Positions 16,633-26,066 of a stretch of 64,000 nucleotides of DNA are shown piece by piece. Both the position numbers and the translations under genes were made by a program. The notes under the pieces were generated by a model. That model ran no database searches. It was not told the origin of the DNA and saw nothing but the letters and a program-made list of their open reading frames with translations. Where the stretch lies: contig VXNL01000105.1 in NCBI GenBank assembly GCA_009840635.1, forward strand, positions 1-64,000, written 5' to 3'. Each line of letters begins with the position of its first letter. Positions within the stretch are counted from its first letter, which is position 1. Source of the DNA: Acidobacteriota bacterium (GTDB taxonomy: Bacteria; Acidobacteriota; Vicinamibacteria; Marinacidobacterales; Marinacidobacteraceae).

Positions 16633-16661
16633 AGTATACAAGGGTATGATTCGTCTTTCAA
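16633..16661 (-). promoter_or_regulatory. Sigma-70-like promoter of hicBA
   Basis: On the minus strand TTGAAA (16661-16656) and TATACT (16638-16633) are separated by exactly 17 bases. This is one of the best sigma-70 matches seen in the window. Only eight bases separate the -10 from the hicB ATG at 16624, so the transcript should start at or within two bases of the start codon and be leaderless. No Shine-Dalgarno is present. Confidence 0.65.
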
Positions 16662-16681
16662 TATTTACCCATTGGCACCCA

Positions 16682-16942
16682 TCAGTTCGAGGACGCTGAT
16701 GCAGCACAAGTGTCCGAGCAAAATGTCCGGCCGTCCCGGACCACCGCCCGTTCCTCCGGGACGTGGAGGTCACACCGCTCGCAGGCCACGACCCGGCCGC
16801 GCTCTTCGGTCCTCCCGGTTCGGGGCCCGGTCCGCGGCGGAGGAACGGGAGCCTCAGACCGCTTGAAGAGCGCGCGGATCAGGCCCCACAGGATCCGGAC
16901 CACCACGAAGGCGACAAGGATCTGCAGGAAACGCACGATCAC
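16682..16942 (-). CDS. PP0621-like small membrane zinc-ribbon protein
   Basis: 86 residues: an N-terminal membrane segment (residues 3-26, IVRFLQILVAFVVVRILWGL), a proline/arginine linker, and four cysteines (C54, C57, C75, C79) in a CxxC...CxxxC treble-clef-like arrangement (VACERCDLHVP, FCSDTC). This matches the PP0621 family of uncharacterised membrane proteins. The start is GTG 16942. It ends 58 bases upstream of hicB on the same strand. Function unknown. Confidence 0.7.
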   Translation of the reverse strand: MIVRFLQILVAFVVVRILWGLIRALFKRSEAPVPPPRTGPRTGRTEERGRVVACERCDLHVPEERAVVRDGRTFCSDTCAASASSN

Positions 16943-16993
16943 GGCGTTCTGATCTTAGTCAGGCGAGTGACCGGCGGGCGGGCCGAGCCCGCC

Positions 16994-17581
16994 CTACGGA
17001 TGCGCGGTCCGGAGCGATTCGATCTGGGCCCGGAGCGCCGCCGCCTCGGGTGAATCCGGCCGCGCCGCGATCGCGCGCTCCCAGAGCTCGATGCCGGCGG
17101 CCAGGTCCTGCTCCACGAAGAGCCGGACGCGGCCCAGCGCGACCAGACTCTCGAAGTGTTCCGGGTCCTCGGCGAGCACGGCTTCATAGCCGGCGACCGC
17201 CCCCGCGACGTCGCCGGCGCCGAGTTGGGCGAAGGCGAGGCGGCTGCGGACGTCGAGGTCCGACGGATCGAGGTTGCGCGCCTGCTGGAACCAGTAGACC
17301 GCCTGCCCGAAGTCCAGCGCATCGAGGTGCAGGTCGCCGACGGCGGCCCGCGCCGCCGGGTCCTCCGGAGTCGCCTCGACCGCGGCCAGGAGCGTCTGGA
17401 GAGCCTCGGGGTCCACCGGCCGGGGCTCAGGGAGCGGAGCCGAAGCCGTCTCCGGAACGGGCGCCGGAGGCGGCGCGGCCGGCGCCGGCGGCCCCGACGA
17501 CCCGGAGACGAGGAATCCGACCAGGATCCCGAACGCCAGTCCGGCCCCGAAGAAGAGCGCGCGTTCAGAGAGTTGGTTCAT
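16994..17581 (-). CDS. Membrane-anchored TPR protein
   Basis: 195 residues. An N-terminal membrane segment or uncleaved signal (residues 8-27, ALFFGAGLAFGILVGFLVSG) is followed by a proline/alanine linker. Three to four tetratricopeptide repeats then run from about residue 62 (ALQTLLAAVEATPEDPAARA, AVYWFQQARNLDPSDLDVRS, AVAGYEAVLAEDPEHFESLV, GIELWERAIAARPDSPEAAA). TPRs make protein-protein contacts. The start overlaps the stop of the GT2 gene by four bases (ATGA), so it may be a partner or scaffold for that glycosyltransferase. Confidence 0.8.
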   Translation of the reverse strand: MNQLSERALFFGAGLAFGILVGFLVSGSSGPPAPAAPPPAPVPETASAPLPEPRPVDPEALQTLLAAVEATPEDPAARAAVGDLHLDALDFGQAVYWFQQARNLDPSDLDVRSRLAFAQLGAGDVAGAVAGYEAVLAEDPEHFESLVALGRVRLFVEQDLAAGIELWERAIAARPDSPEAAALRAQIESLRTAHP

Positions 17582-19164
17582 TCAGCCACCCGCGCACCGG
17601 CGGCGGCGCGGCGCGCCTCGAGGAGCGAGCGGCCTCCAACGTAGAGGTAGCCCGCGGCGAACAGGAGCAGGAACGGCGCCGAGGCCGCGACCCCCTCGAC
17701 CACGGCGTAGAAGGTGGCGCCCGCCATCACGAGTCCCAGGCCGAACTCCAGCGCCGGGATGGCGCCGGCCGGCATCCGGTAGGTCTTCTGAGCCCACCGG
17801 CCGCCCGTTCCGGCAATCCCGTATTTTGGCGTCCGGACAAAGGGCGTGCGGTGGCCGAGCACGCCGGACAGGACGGCGGAGGCGTTGCTGAACGAGATTC
17901 CGATGCCCACCGCGAGCGCTGCCGGGATGTTCCGCGCCCGGCGCCACAGGCTCTGCCGCTCCTCCGGCGGCTGGAGCCGCAGCACGCGGCTTTGGGAAAA
18001 CGCGTAGAAGGACACCACCGAGAGGGTGGCGGCCGCGAAGATGGGAATGTCGAGGAGCGCCATCTCCCGGAGCCCCGTGCTCACCCGGGCGAAGAGCACC
18101 GGCGTCATCAACAGGCTCAGGACCGCCATCAGCGGGTAGGCGAGGTTGCTCGTGAGGTGGAAGAAGGCCTCCGCCCGGACGCGCAGCGGGAGCGGCGACG
18201 CCAGGATCTGCGGCAGCAGCTTCCGGGCGGTCTGGAGCGATCCCTGGGCCCAGCGGCGCTGCTGCGACTTGAAGGCGTTCATGGAGACCGGGAGTTCGGC
18301 CGGGGCCGCGATCTCGGGCACGAAAACGAACTTCCACCCCCGGAGCTGGGCGCGGTAGGAGAGGTCGAGGTCCTCGGTCAGGGTGTCGCCCTCCCAGCCT
18401 CCGGCGTCCTCGATCGCCGACCGGCGCCAGATGCCCGCCGTTCCGTTGAAGTTGAAGAAGCACCCCGCAACGTGGCGTCCACCATGCTCGGCCATGAAGT
18501 GTCCGTCCAGCAGAATGGCCTGCACGTCGGTGAGGAGCGAGTAGTCCCGGTTCAGGTGGTCCCAGCGGGCCTGCACGAGCCCGGTCCGTTTGTCCGCCAG
18601 CAGATAAGGGAGCGTCCTCCGCAGGAAGTCGGGTTCGGGGACGAAGTCGGCGTCGAAGATGGCGACGAACGGCGCGTCGGAGACGTCGAGACCCACCTGG
18701 AGGGCCCCGGCCTTGAATCCGCGGCGGTCCGTGCGGTGGAGGCGGCGGATGTCGAGTCCGGCGGCCGCGCACTCCTCGACCACCCGGTCGGCGATCTTTC
18801 CGGTGTCGTCCGTCGAGTCGTCGAGCACCTGCACGGTGAGCCGTGACCGCGGGTAGTCCAGCGCCGCCACCGCCCGGATAAGCCGCTCCACGACGTAGCG
18901 TTCGTTGAACACGGGGAGCTGGATGAGCACCCGTGGCGGATTGCTCTCGAGGAGCGGCGCCCCGCGCATCCGCAGCCGTTCTGCGGCCGCCGCGGACCGC
19001 GCGGCGTAGCGGGATAACCGGTACACCAGCACGTACCGGTGGGAGCCGTAGACGGAGAGCAGCAGCAGGACGACGAAATAGGCCGTCAGGACGGCGGCGG
19101 TAAGGGACAAGCGGTCGAATTCTGTCTCCGCCGGTGGCGGTTCGCGACGAACGGGTTGGTACAC
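17578..19164 (-). CDS. Family 2 processive glycosyltransferase (cellulose synthase-like)
   Basis: About 528 residues. A membrane segment at the N terminus is followed by the GT-A domain: VLIQLPVFNERYVVERLI, VLDDSTDDT, the DxD motif in IFDADFVPEP, the TED motif in DTLTEDLDLSYRAQLRGW, and QQRRWAQGS (QxxRW). These are the residues that bind UDP-sugar and act as catalytic base in processive beta-glycosyltransferases. Several membrane helices follow. The product polysaccharide or glycolipid is unknown. The start is uncertain: GTG 19164 is used, TTG 19110 is equally possible, and no clear ribosome site marks either. Divergent from the next membrane glycosyltransferase and coupled to the TPR gene. 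Confidence 0.85.
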   Translation of the reverse strand: MYQPVRREPPPAETEFDRLSLTAAVLTAYFVVLLLLSVYGSHRYVLVYRLSRYAARSAAAAERLRMRGAPLLESNPPRVLIQLPVFNERYVVERLIRAVAALDYPRSRLTVQVLDDSTDDTGKIADRVVEECAAAGLDIRRLHRTDRRGFKAGALQVGLDVSDAPFVAIFDADFVPEPDFLRRTLPYLLADKRTGLVQARWDHLNRDYSLLTDVQAILLDGHFMAEHGGRHVAGCFFNFNGTAGIWRRSAIEDAGGWEGDTLTEDLDLSYRAQLRGWKFVFVPEIAAPAELPVSMNAFKSQQRRWAQGSLQTARKLLPQILASPLPLRVRAEAFFHLTSNLAYPLMAVLSLLMTPVLFARVSTGLREMALLDIPIFAAATLSVVSFYAFSQSRVLRLQPPEERQSLWRRARNIPAALAVGIGISFSNASAVLSGVLGHRTPFVRTPKYGIAGTGGRWAQKTYRMPAGAIPALEFGLGLVMAGATFYAVVEGVAASAPFLLLFAAGYLYVGGRSLLEARRAAAGARVAE

Positions 19165-19176
19165 ACTCCGCGCGCG

Positions 19177-20526
19177 GTGAATTGGCGTCGGCTCGCAGCG
19201 ACCGGGGCGCTCCACGTACTCCTCGCCGGGGCGCTGTCGCTCGTCTTCATCCGCGAGCTCGGCTGGGCAGCGCACGCCGCGGTGTCGCTGTCGCTGCTGG
19301 TCCCGCTGCTCCTCGCCGCCTTCCCCCTGCTCCGGGGCCGCGACTCGGGGCCGCGGGCTCGCCGGGTGTTGCCGATCGTTCTCGGGGCCGGGCTCCTCAG
19401 CAGGGCCCTCCTGATTGCGGTTCCGCCTTCCCCGGAGGCGGACATTCACCGAATGATCTGGGAGGGACGGGTTCCGTCCGTGGGGGGCGATCCCTATCGC
19501 CACGCGCCGGACGATCCGGAGCTGGCCGAACTCGCCGCCGCCCTTCCCGAGACCTACGACGGCGTCAATTACTGGAAGCTGCCCGCGATCTATCCACCCG
19601 CGGCCCAGCTCTTCTTCCGGGTGGCGACCGCGGTCTCGGTCCACCCGTCCGTGATGAAGGCGGCGCTGGTCCTCGTGGAGGGGTTCCTTGTCCTCGCGCT
19701 GGTCCTGCTGCTGCGCCGCCGCGGGCTGCCCCCGGGCCTTGTCGTCCTCTACGTGTGGAATCCGCTGCCGCTCACCGAGATCGCCGGCGGGGGCCACGTG
19801 GACGCCCTCGGCGTGGCGCTTCTAGGACTCGGGATCCTGGCCGCCGAGACGGCGCGTCCGGCCGCCGCGTCGTGCCTGGCCGCCCTCTCCGCGCTTTCCA
19901 AGATCGTCGGCGGGGTGCTCCTCCCGTTCCTCCTGTTCCCGGCCCGGCGGGAGGCGCGCCGACCCCTCCGCGTGCTGCTCGCCGCCCTGGGAACCACGGC
20001 GCTGACCGCCGTCCCCTTCCTCACGCCCGGTCTCCTCGATCGGGGGCTCGTGGCGCGTCTCGGGGAGATGACCGGCAGCCTGTGGCTTTTCGCGCGCCAC
20101 TGGCGTTTCAATGAATCGGGCTTCCTCCTGTTCGAGACGATCTTCGGCGAGTACGCCCGGCCCGCAGTGCTGGCCTTCGTCGCGACGCTGCTCGGGGTCC
20201 TCCTCTATCGCCGGGTGGCGCCCGCGCTCGCCGTCCCGCTGCTGGCGGGCGCCGTCTTCCTGCTGTCCCCGGTGGCCCACCCCTGGTACTTCCTGTGGAC
20301 GCTCCCCTTCATGGTCCTCCACCCCGAGCGCCGGGTGCTGCTCGCGGCAACGCTCGCCCTCTCCGGGACCCTGGCGTTCGCCTACTGGGCGCCCTGGAAT
20401 GTTCCCCTCGGCGAGCCGTGGTTCCTTCCCTGGCCGGTCCGGCTGGCGGAGTTCCTCCCGGCGGGCCTGATCCTCACCGGTGGAGGAGTCCTCACCCTCG
20501 TTCGGAGACTACGAACCGGATCCTGA
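19177..20526 (+). CDS. Polytopic membrane glycosyltransferase (GT87/DUF2029-like)
   Basis: About 449 residues with roughly ten membrane helices. An early loop reads PSPEADIHRMIWEGRVPSVG and GDPYRHAP, the pattern of lipid-phosphate-sugar dependent GT-C enzymes, where an acidic residue in the first loop is catalytic. The loop WKLPAIYPPAAQLFFR and later HPWYFLWTLPFM also fit. Such enzymes add mannose or other sugars from polyprenyl-phosphate donors on the outer face of the membrane. The start is uncertain (GTG 19177 chosen, TTG 19156 possible). It runs divergently from the GT2 gene, suggesting a shared glycoconjugate pathway. Its end overlaps the 3' end of larB by 18 bases. Confidence 0.7.
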   Translation: MNWRRLAATGALHVLLAGALSLVFIRELGWAAHAAVSLSLLVPLLLAAFPLLRGRDSGPRARRVLPIVLGAGLLSRALLIAVPPSPEADIHRMIWEGRVPSVGGDPYRHAPDDPELAELAAALPETYDGVNYWKLPAIYPPAAQLFFRVATAVSVHPSVMKAALVLVEGFLVLALVLLLRRRGLPPGLVVLYVWNPLPLTEIAGGGHVDALGVALLGLGILAAETARPAAASCLAALSALSKIVGGVLLPFLLFPARREARRPLRVLLAALGTTALTAVPFLTPGLLDRGLVARLGEMTGSLWLFARHWRFNESGFLLFETIFGEYARPAVLAFVATLLGVLLYRRVAPALAVPLLAGAVFLLSPVAHPWYFLWTLPFMVLHPERRVLLAATLALSGTLAFAYWAPWNVPLGEPWFLPWPVRLAEFLPAGLILTGGGVLTLVRRLRTGS

Positions 20527-21300
20527 CTCCAGCCGCCGGAAGTGCGCCACCGCCAGCGCCGCGGCGTAACCGCCGCCGAACCCGTTGTCGATGTTGACCA
20601 CCGTGACCCCGGGGGCGCAGCTGTTGAGCAGGGAAAGCAGCGCCGTAAGCCCTCCCCACGACGCCCCGTACCCGGTGGACGTGGGGACCGCGACGATCGG
20701 ACACGGCGCGAGACCCGCCACCACCGGCGCGAGCGCCGCTTCCATGCCCGCGACAACCACCATGGCATGGAGCGAGCGGAAATGGGAGGCCTCGGTGAGG
20801 AGCCGCTGGATGCCCGCGACTCCGATGTCGAAGGTCCGCCGGACCTCGGCGCCCATGAGCTGCGCGGTCAGGGCGGCTTCCTCGGCCACCGGGATGTCGG
20901 AGGTCCCGGCCGACACCACGCCGATGCGGGCGCCGGTGGGCGCGGGAGGCGTACGGGAGACCACGACGGCCCGGGCCTCGGCGTGCCAGACCGCGTCCGG
21001 GACCGCTTCCCGGACGGCGCAGGCGGTTTCGGGGGCGGCTCGGGTGACGAGCGTCTGACCGGCGGTTTCCCGAAGCGCCCGGACGATCTCCACCACCTGC
21101 TCCGCGCTCTTTCCCTCCGCCAGCACGACCTCGGGGAAGCCACGCCGGAGTTCCCGGTGGTGGTCGAGGCGCGCGAACGGCGTCTTGCCGTCCTCGCCGA
21201 TCGTCTCGAACGGGAAGCGCAACCGCCGCGCCGCCTCGCCCGGCGTCACGTCGCCGGCGGCGACGCCGTCCAGCAGGCGGCGCAGGGTCTCGTCGTTCAT
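20509..21300 (-). CDS. larB: LarB, nickel-pincer cofactor biosynthesis carboxylase/hydrolase
   Basis: 263 residues, close to the usual ~250. The C-terminal PurE-like (AIR carboxylase) domain has GVVSAGTSDIPVAEEA, VVVAGMEAALAPVVAGL, PTSTGYGASWGGLTALL and VVNIDNGFGGGYAAAL, all family hallmarks. LarB carboxylates the pyridinium ring of nicotinic acid adenine dinucleotide and releases AMP, the first step towards the nickel-pincer cofactor of lactate racemase and relatives. larA, larC and larE are not in the window. The start ATG is 21 bases from the divergent dnaG ATG. Confidence 0.92.
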   Translation of the reverse strand: MNDETLRRLLDGVAAGDVTPGEAARRLRFPFETIGEDGKTPFARLDHHRELRRGFPEVVLAEGKSAEQVVEIVRALRETAGQTLVTRAAPETACAVREAVPDAVWHAEARAVVVSRTPPAPTGARIGVVSAGTSDIPVAEEAALTAQLMGAEVRRTFDIGVAGIQRLLTEASHFRSLHAMVVVAGMEAALAPVVAGLAPCPIVAVPTSTGYGASWGGLTALLSLLNSCAPGVTVVNIDNGFGGGYAAALAVAHFRRLESGSGS

Positions 21301-21321
21301 CGCGCGGAGTATGCTCGACCG

Positions 21322-23112
21322 ATGGCCGGACGGGAGGCGTTCCGGGATCAGGTCCGGGACTCGAACGACATCGTGGAGGTCATCGGCGAAGCGGTCGCGC
21401 TTCGTCCCGCGGGGACCGGCCGCTTCACGGGACTCTGCCCGTTTCACAACGAGACCGCCCCCTCCTTTCACGTCAATGCGGAACTCGGCGTCTTTCACTG
21501 CTTCGGCTGCAAGGAGGGCGGCGACGTCTTCGGTTTCCTGATGAAGCGGGAGGGGCTGTCCTTCGTGGAAGCCCTCCATCAACTGGCCCGGCGCGCCGGA
21601 ATCCCGATCCCCGAAACCGATCCGAAGAAGTTCTCGCGCGACGAACGTCTCCGGGCGGCCAACCGGAAGGCGCTCGACTACTACCAGCGGGCGCTGCGGA
21701 GCGAAGCGGGTCACCAGGCGCGCGGTTACCTCAAAAGACGCGGCCTCAGCGAGGACACGATCAACGAGTACGGCCTCGGGTTCGCCGGGAATCGCTGGGA
21801 TGACCTCACCACGAGCCTAGAGAAGTCCGGCATCGACCGGGCCACCCTGGTCGAAGCGGGCCTCGCCCGCGAGTCGCAGCGCGGTGGACACCACGACTTC
21901 TTTCGGAACCGTCTGATCGTTCCCATCTTCGACAGCCAGGGACGCGCGGCCGGCTTCGCGGGCCGGAGCCTCGACGGATCGGAACCGAAGTACATCAACA
22001 GTCCCGACAGCCCGATCTACCGGAAGCGCTCCGTTCTCTACGGACTGCACCGGGCACGGAGCACCATCCGCCGGGAGCGCTCCGCCATCCTCTTCGAGGG
22101 GTACTTCGACTGCCTCTCGGCGTGGCAGGCGGGGATCGGCGGCGCGGTCGCCGTCTGTGGCACGGCCCTCACGCCCGACCACGCGAAGCTCCTCGCCGCC
22201 CAGACCCGCGACATCGTCCTCGCCTTCGACGCCGACGCCGGAGGCAGGCGCGCCACCCTGGCGAGCCTCCCGATCCTGCTCGAGGCCCAGCTCCGGGTGC
22301 GGGTGGCTCCCCTCTCCGGGGGTCGCGACCCGGACGACATCATTCGTGAAGACGGCGCGGACACCTTCCGGGAGGCGATCCGGAAGGCGCCGGCGTTCGT
22401 GGAGTTCCTGGTCGAAGAGGCCAGGGAGCGGGCCCGCTCCGGCGGCGGGCGCGCGGCCGCGGCCCGGGGGGTGCTCGAGATCATCGCCCGCGCTCCGAGC
22501 CCGCTGGACCGCGAGGAATGGCTCACCGAGGCCGCCGGATCGCTCGGTTTCTCGCTGGAGAGCGCCCGGCAGGAGATGGCGCGTCTCCCGAGCCGGCCCG
22601 CGGGCGGGAGAACGCGCAGCGAGAGCGCCCCTTCTCCCGCGGACCCCGGCCCCGCCCCATCCCGGAGATCACCGACACCGGCCGAACGCGACCTGATCCG
22701 GTGGGCGGATGCCCGGCCCGACAAGGTAGCCGGCCTCCTCCGGGAGGCGGAACCCGGGGATCTTCAGGGGTTCGCCAGCTCGGACCTGCTTCTCGACCTG
22801 AAACAGGCAGCCGAGAGCGGTGGCTCTCGACTCGCGGACCGGATGCGGGAGTTGCTCGCCGGCGAACCTACCGACGGCCAGCAGCTCCTCATCGAGGTCC
22901 TGGAGCACCAGGTGGGTCTCAACACGGAGAAGCAGAATCCGGGAGAGTGCCTCGACGCCCTGCGGATCCTGAGCCTGCGCCAGAAGCTGCCGGCCCTGCG
23001 GGCGGCCGCCGGAGGCGATGGGGAGGAAGCGCTCGCGGCTCTCGCGGAACTGCAGCGCGTGAGCGAGGAGATCGACCGGCTGCGCCAGGGATCGCGACCG
23101 CGAGGCAACTAG
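21322..23112 (+). CDS. dnaG: DNA primase DnaG
   Basis: 596 residues. The N-terminal CHC2 zinc finger uses C39, H42, C60 and C63 (LCPFHNETAPSFHV, VFHCFGCKEGGDVFGF). The RNA polymerase domain holds a Toprim fold with LFEGYFDCLSAWQAGI and VLAFDADAGGRRATL, then PDDIIREDG. The C-terminal DnaB-binding helical domain follows (about 430-596). DnaG makes RNA primers for lagging-strand synthesis. The start ATG has GGAG about 12 bases upstream. Followed by rpoD after 299 bases, as in the macromolecular synthesis operon, but without rpsU at the head. Confidence 0.96.
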   Translation: MAGREAFRDQVRDSNDIVEVIGEAVALRPAGTGRFTGLCPFHNETAPSFHVNAELGVFHCFGCKEGGDVFGFLMKREGLSFVEALHQLARRAGIPIPETDPKKFSRDERLRAANRKALDYYQRALRSEAGHQARGYLKRRGLSEDTINEYGLGFAGNRWDDLTTSLEKSGIDRATLVEAGLARESQRGGHHDFFRNRLIVPIFDSQGRAAGFAGRSLDGSEPKYINSPDSPIYRKRSVLYGLHRARSTIRRERSAILFEGYFDCLSAWQAGIGGAVAVCGTALTPDHAKLLAAQTRDIVLAFDADAGGRRATLASLPILLEAQLRVRVAPLSGGRDPDDIIREDGADTFREAIRKAPAFVEFLVEEARERARSGGGRAAAARGVLEIIARAPSPLDREEWLTEAAGSLGFSLESARQEMARLPSRPAGGRTRSESAPSPADPGPAPSRRSPTPAERDLIRWADARPDKVAGLLREAEPGDLQGFASSDLLLDLKQAAESGGSRLADRMRELLAGEPTDGQQLLIEVLEHQVGLNTEKQNPGECLDALRILSLRQKLPALRAAAGGDGEEALAALAELQRVSEEIDRLRQGSRPRGN

Positions 23113-23411
23113 CAGCCGGGGCTGTAAAGCGTTGTACATGCTAGAGTGCCCGGTTGCTGTTTGGCGTCGCCCGGCCGGCGAACGAGCGGGCTGAACGCCG
23201 GACCGATCCGAACTTGCCCGCCTCTGCTGTCTGTTCCCGCCGGGAATTGCCTCCTTGGAGAGTTTGTGGAATCCGTCTGTACCGGGGCGCGGCAGTCCGA
23301 ATGAAACGGCCGGTGAACGGCAGTTCGCCGGCTGACCACTCTTCCCGCGCGGAGCCGAGATCTCGGACAGGCTGTTAGCAGCGTTTCGGAGAACTCCCCG
23401 GAGGATCAACC
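23113..23411 (+). other. dnaG-rpoD intergenic region with two palindromes
   Basis: No gene is seen in these 299 bases. A hairpin with a ten-base stem (one G-T pair) and loop GGCA spans 23309-23332, and a perfect palindrome CCGAGATCTCGG is at 23355-23366. Neither has a T-run, so neither is a classic terminator. No convincing sigma-70 promoter was found, though rpoD often has its own promoter here. A good ribosome site (GGAGG, seven bases before ATG) ends the region. Confidence 0.4.
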
Positions 23412-25163
<1,752 letters not shown>

Positions 25164-25189
25164 GCGGCGTCGGGTCCTTCCGATCGGCC

Positions 25190-25262
25190 GGGCCCATAGC
25201 TCAGTGGTCAGAGCGGCCGGCTCATAACCGGTTGGTCCCAGGTTCAAGTCCTGGTGGGCCCA
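25190..25262 (+). tRNA. tRNA with CAT anticodon (Ile2 or elongator Met)
   Basis: A full cloverleaf: acceptor GGGCCCA/TGGGCCC, D arm GCTC/GAGC, anticodon arm GCCGG/CCGGT with loop CTCATAA, T arm CCAGG/CCTGG with loop TTCAAGT, discriminator A at 25262. CCA is not encoded (CCG follows). The variable loop TGGTC after a GT-ended stem and the 5' G-C rich acceptor look more like tRNA-Ile2, whose C34 is changed to lysidine, than elongator Met. This distinction is tentative. Confidence 0.92.
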
Positions 25263-25340
25263 CCGGCCGGGGCTTCAACAGGGTGCGCGGGGGATCACTC
25301 CGCATACCCTGCAACGCGCCTCCCAAGAGGGGTTGACTTG

Positions 25341-26066
25341 ATGCTTCCCGAGCTGGCAACGCTCCGGGAAGTTCAGGGCTTCGATATACGGCTCGCCGCC
25401 TGCGATCGCGAACTCGCGCGGGTGCCGGGCGCGCTCGATGGAATTGACGGGGAGATCGAGGCGGCGAAGTCACACGTCAAGGCGGTGGAGGAGGAACTCG
25501 GCCAGACCGCTGCCGAGCGCCGCCACGCCGAGACCGAACTCGAAGAGGCCGAGGCGAACGTCGAGAAGTACGGGGACCAGTTACTCGGGGCCCGCACCAA
25601 CGAGGAATACAAGGGACTCCAGCAGCAGATCGCCAGCACCAAGACGAGGATCGGGACGATCGAGGACCGGATCCTCGCGCTGATGGAAAAGGCCGACGAA
25701 CTGGAAGCGAAGCTCGCCGACCGCAAGCGGACGTTCGGCGAACGCAGCACCGTGCTGGAAGCGCAGAAGACCGAAATCCGTTCGAAGGCCCGCGAGCAGG
25801 AAGCCAAGCGCGATCAGCTCCGGCGGCGCCGGGCGGCTTCCTTCGCGGGGCTCTCCGAGGAGATTGCGGCCCGCTACGAACGGATCCGGGGCGCCCGGCG
25901 AGGGATTGCGGTGGCCCCCATAAGGGACGAACGCTGCTCCGCGTGCAACGTGCGGCTGCGGCCCCAACTCCTTGAGGAGATCCACGCGGGACACGCGATC
26001 CTCCCCTGCGAAACCTGCGCCCGCATCCTGTTCTTCGAAGAGGAACAGGTTTCGAAGTCCGCATGA
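25341..26066 (+). CDS. Coiled-coil protein with C4 zinc ribbon (DUF164 family)
   Basis: 241 residues. Residues ~5-185 form a long helical hairpin or coiled coil (for example VKAVEEELGQTAAERRHAET and ARTNEEYKGLQQQIASTK). The C terminus carries a zinc ribbon with CSACNVRLRPQ and LPCETCARIL (two CxxC pairs). This is the widespread DUF164/CT398-like family of unknown exact role, linked to nucleic-acid or flagellar/secretion assembly in different groups. The start is the ATG after TTG at 25338-25340. Its stop overlaps the radical SAM gene (ATGA), so the two are coupled. Confidence 0.85.
   Translation: MLPELATLREVQGFDIRLAACDRELARVPGALDGIDGEIEAAKSHVKAVEEELGQTAAERRHAETELEEAEANVEKYGDQLLGARTNEEYKGLQQQIASTKTRIGTIEDRILALMEKADELEAKLADRKRTFGERSTVLEAQKTEIRSKAREQEAKRDQLRRRRAASFAGLSEEIAARYERIRGARRGIAVAPIRDERCSACNVRLRPQLLEEIHAGHAILPCETCARILFFEEEQVSKSA

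Noticed and set aside
18000-22000. Prophage or insertion sequence
   Set aside because: No transposase, integrase, or phage structural gene was found anywhere in the window despite the accessory genes on the left.
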